Positions 62,816-64,000 of a DNA stretch of 64,000 nucleotides are shown piece by piece (positions within the stretch are counted from its first letter, which is position 1; each line of letters begins with the position of its first letter). Source of the stretch: Endozoicomonas_A sp049275935 (GTDB taxonomy: Bacteria; Pseudomonadota; Gammaproteobacteria; Pseudomonadales; Endozoicomonadaceae). The DNA lies in the NCBI RefSeq assembly GCF_049275935.1, contig NZ_CP184830.1, forward strand, positions 6,262,001 through 6,326,000, given 5' to 3'. Both the position numbers and the translations under genes were made by a program. The notes beneath the pieces are model-generated. The model made no database searches. It saw only the letters and a list, made by a program, of their open reading frames with translations, and was not told where the DNA came from.

Positions 62816-62982
62816 GGTTTGCACACTTTTTGGTTGAGCAAACTGCATCGTTACAGATGCACTTTATTTTTCTCTATAAAACAGTATTTTTCCCACACTA
62901 CCGTCAGGCGATCTATATTTGAAGATCTTGTTATAATTTGATGGGACACGGGGACACAACAAGTTCGTTATTGCTTAAATAC

Positions 62983-63010
62983 AACAGCACCCACGAAAAA
63001 CATGGGTGTT
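62983..63010. repeat. hairpin upstream of the oxidoreductase gene
   Basis: CACCCACG and CATGGGTG pair across AAAAA, followed by TTTCC, 35 bp before the ATG at 63045. It could be a weak terminator for upstream transcription. Confidence 0.4.
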
Positions 63011-63044
63011 TCCGTAATAAAAAGCATTAAGGTAAGATACCACC

Positions 63045-63977
63045 ATGCCTGTTATCACACTGTCTAACCGGGCCTACCCGGTCGATAAAAACCAAAACCT
63101 GCTGGACTCCTTACTGGCAAAGGGTGAAAAAATACCTTTCTCCTGTCGTTCAGGTATCTGTCATGCCTGCCTGATGAAAGCTGACACAGGTCATCTCAGC
63201 GAGCGGAGCCAGGCTGGGCTGAGCAGTGAAAAAGTTCGTGAGGGGTATTTTCTTGCCTGCCAGTGTCTGCCTGAAAATGATATGACTGTCTCCCTGCCCA
63301 GCAGGAGCCACACCCAGGCCATCATTACCGGAAAACAGTTCTTATGCCCTACCGTTGTGGCTCTGACTCTCGCCCCCAGGCATCCGATGAACTATTTTCC
63401 CGGCCAGCATGTCTGTATTGATACAGAGCTGCGGCTTAAGAAAGAGTGCTATCTGGCCTCAGTGCCATCAATGGATCAAACGATGGTCATCCAGGTCCAG
63501 CGCAAGGTGGCAGATCCTTTCAGCACATGGGCGCACGACTTTGCCGAAACAGGACAGAAAATCAGCATCAGCAGCCCCTGCGGAATCAATCTATGTGGAA
63601 GCCTGCTGGATATCCCTGACCAGATACTGATCGCTCAGGAAGTGGCACTGGCCCCCATACTGGCTTATGTCCGTGAAGCTTTGCACAATACCGGGTCCTC
63701 ATCACAACTTAGAATTCATCTGATCCACGAGGCGTATAGCAGCAACGATCACTTCGGTATAGCGCTATTGGAAGCACTTTCACAAATGGATCAGTTCAGT
63801 TATGCCCTGACAACCGGAAGACAGGATTATGGGCAATGGCTGGACTCGGCTTTACCAGAAGCTTCATCGATTAGAGTTATTTGTGCCGGTGAGGCATCAT
63901 TCTGTAAACCTATTGAGGAATCTTGCTCACAGCGCCCAGGTATCAACTACACGGCCTTGAACAGTGAATTTTTCTGA
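63045..63977 (+). CDS. ferredoxin-domain flavin oxidoreductase
   Basis: A 310-residue protein. The first 85 residues are a plant-type 2Fe-2S ferredoxin: CRSGICHACLMKADTG (C-x4-C-x2-C near residues 34-42) and FLACQCLP with the fourth cysteine. Residues about 90-190 look like an FAD-binding barrel, but the usual R-x-Y-S is changed to CYLASVPS; 190-310 resemble an NAD-binding domain with APILAYVREA in place of GGTGxAP. Similar to electron-transfer reductases of ring-hydroxylating oxygenases and to CDP-6-deoxy-delta-3,4-glucoseen reductase types, though the changed flavin and NAD motifs make activity uncertain. RBS TTAAGGTAAG precedes the ATG. Complete in the window. Confidence 0.85.
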   Translation: MPVITLSNRAYPVDKNQNLLDSLLAKGEKIPFSCRSGICHACLMKADTGHLSERSQAGLSSEKVREGYFLACQCLPENDMTVSLPSRSHTQAIITGKQFLCPTVVALTLAPRHPMNYFPGQHVCIDTELRLKKECYLASVPSMDQTMVIQVQRKVADPFSTWAHDFAETGQKISISSPCGINLCGSLLDIPDQILIAQEVALAPILAYVREALHNTGSSSQLRIHLIHEAYSSNDHFGIALLEALSQMDQFSYALTTGRQDYGQWLDSALPEASSIRVICAGEASFCKPIEESCSQRPGINYTALNSEFF

Positions 63978-64000
63978 TCCACTTTTCTCTTCGCAACCCT

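Noticed and set aside
1..64000. tRNA and rRNA genes.
   Set aside because: I looked for conserved tRNA arms and rRNA motifs on both strands by eye and found none; a dedicated search could still find one.

Overview
The window looks like part of a chromosome of a host-associated marine gammaproteobacterium, most likely Endozoicomonas or a close relative (inference). The core genes lptF/lptG, pepA, holC, valS, class I fumarase, ogt and a class-I-type rimJ-like acetyltransferase are arranged as in Gammaproteobacteria. The rest is dominated by insertion sequences, group II introns, integron cassettes and large or eukaryote-like proteins of unknown function.

Positions 1-25,030 form a chromosomal integron region. 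Two near-identical attI-intI platforms (6041-6754 and 24039-24928) each close a cassette array that reads leftwards, so most cassette genes lie on the minus strand with an attC site on their left. About twenty attC sites can be seen. Cassettes carry a uracil-DNA-glycosylase-like protein, a cytosolic 5'-nucleotidase, a three-gene unit (pentapeptide-repeat membrane protein, nucleotidyltransferase, small helical protein), an AAA ATPase fused to a DUF4435 domain (PARIS-like), a TudS/DUF523 protein, a GNAT acetyltransferase, lipoproteins and several unknowns. A 463-bp cassette occurs six times. Both integrase genes are broken: copy 1 by a frameshift and by loss of its 3' half at an ISAs1 element, copy 2 by an internal deletion. 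Each integrase promoter carries a perfect LexA box. Between the platforms lies a nested element: ISAs1 transposase split by group II intron A, whose own reverse transcriptase is split at the YADD codons by group II intron B. A third, class IIC intron sits in an attC site.

Positions 25,239-39,541 hold a small envelope operon (DUF2878, periplasmic protein, DUF3833 lipoprotein), three tandem paralogues of about 1,116 residues each of unknown function with conserved upstream DNA, a yghU-type glutathione transferase and a DUF433/DUF5615 toxin-antitoxin pair. Positions 39,649-42,913 are a mobile-element nest: an IS1182-family element whose right terminal repeat is interrupted by an IS110/IS1111-type element, followed by a 165-bp MITE with IS1182 ends. 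A second MITE copy is at 57,785-57,949.

Positions 43,185-55,984 are ordinary core genome: ogt, acetyltransferase, RDD membrane protein, lptG/lptF, pepA, holC, valS and class I fumarase. Positions 56,927-62,815 form an AT-rich accessory island of exported proteins: a zinc-ribbon/helical-repeat protein, a disordered protein with nuclear-localisation-like clusters, and a protein ending in a canonical RING finger. The RING gene and a CPBP-type membrane protease gene are each followed by diverged attI-like DNA, and degenerate attC sites lie nearby, so this island also looks like integron debris. The window ends with a ferredoxin-domain oxidoreductase.
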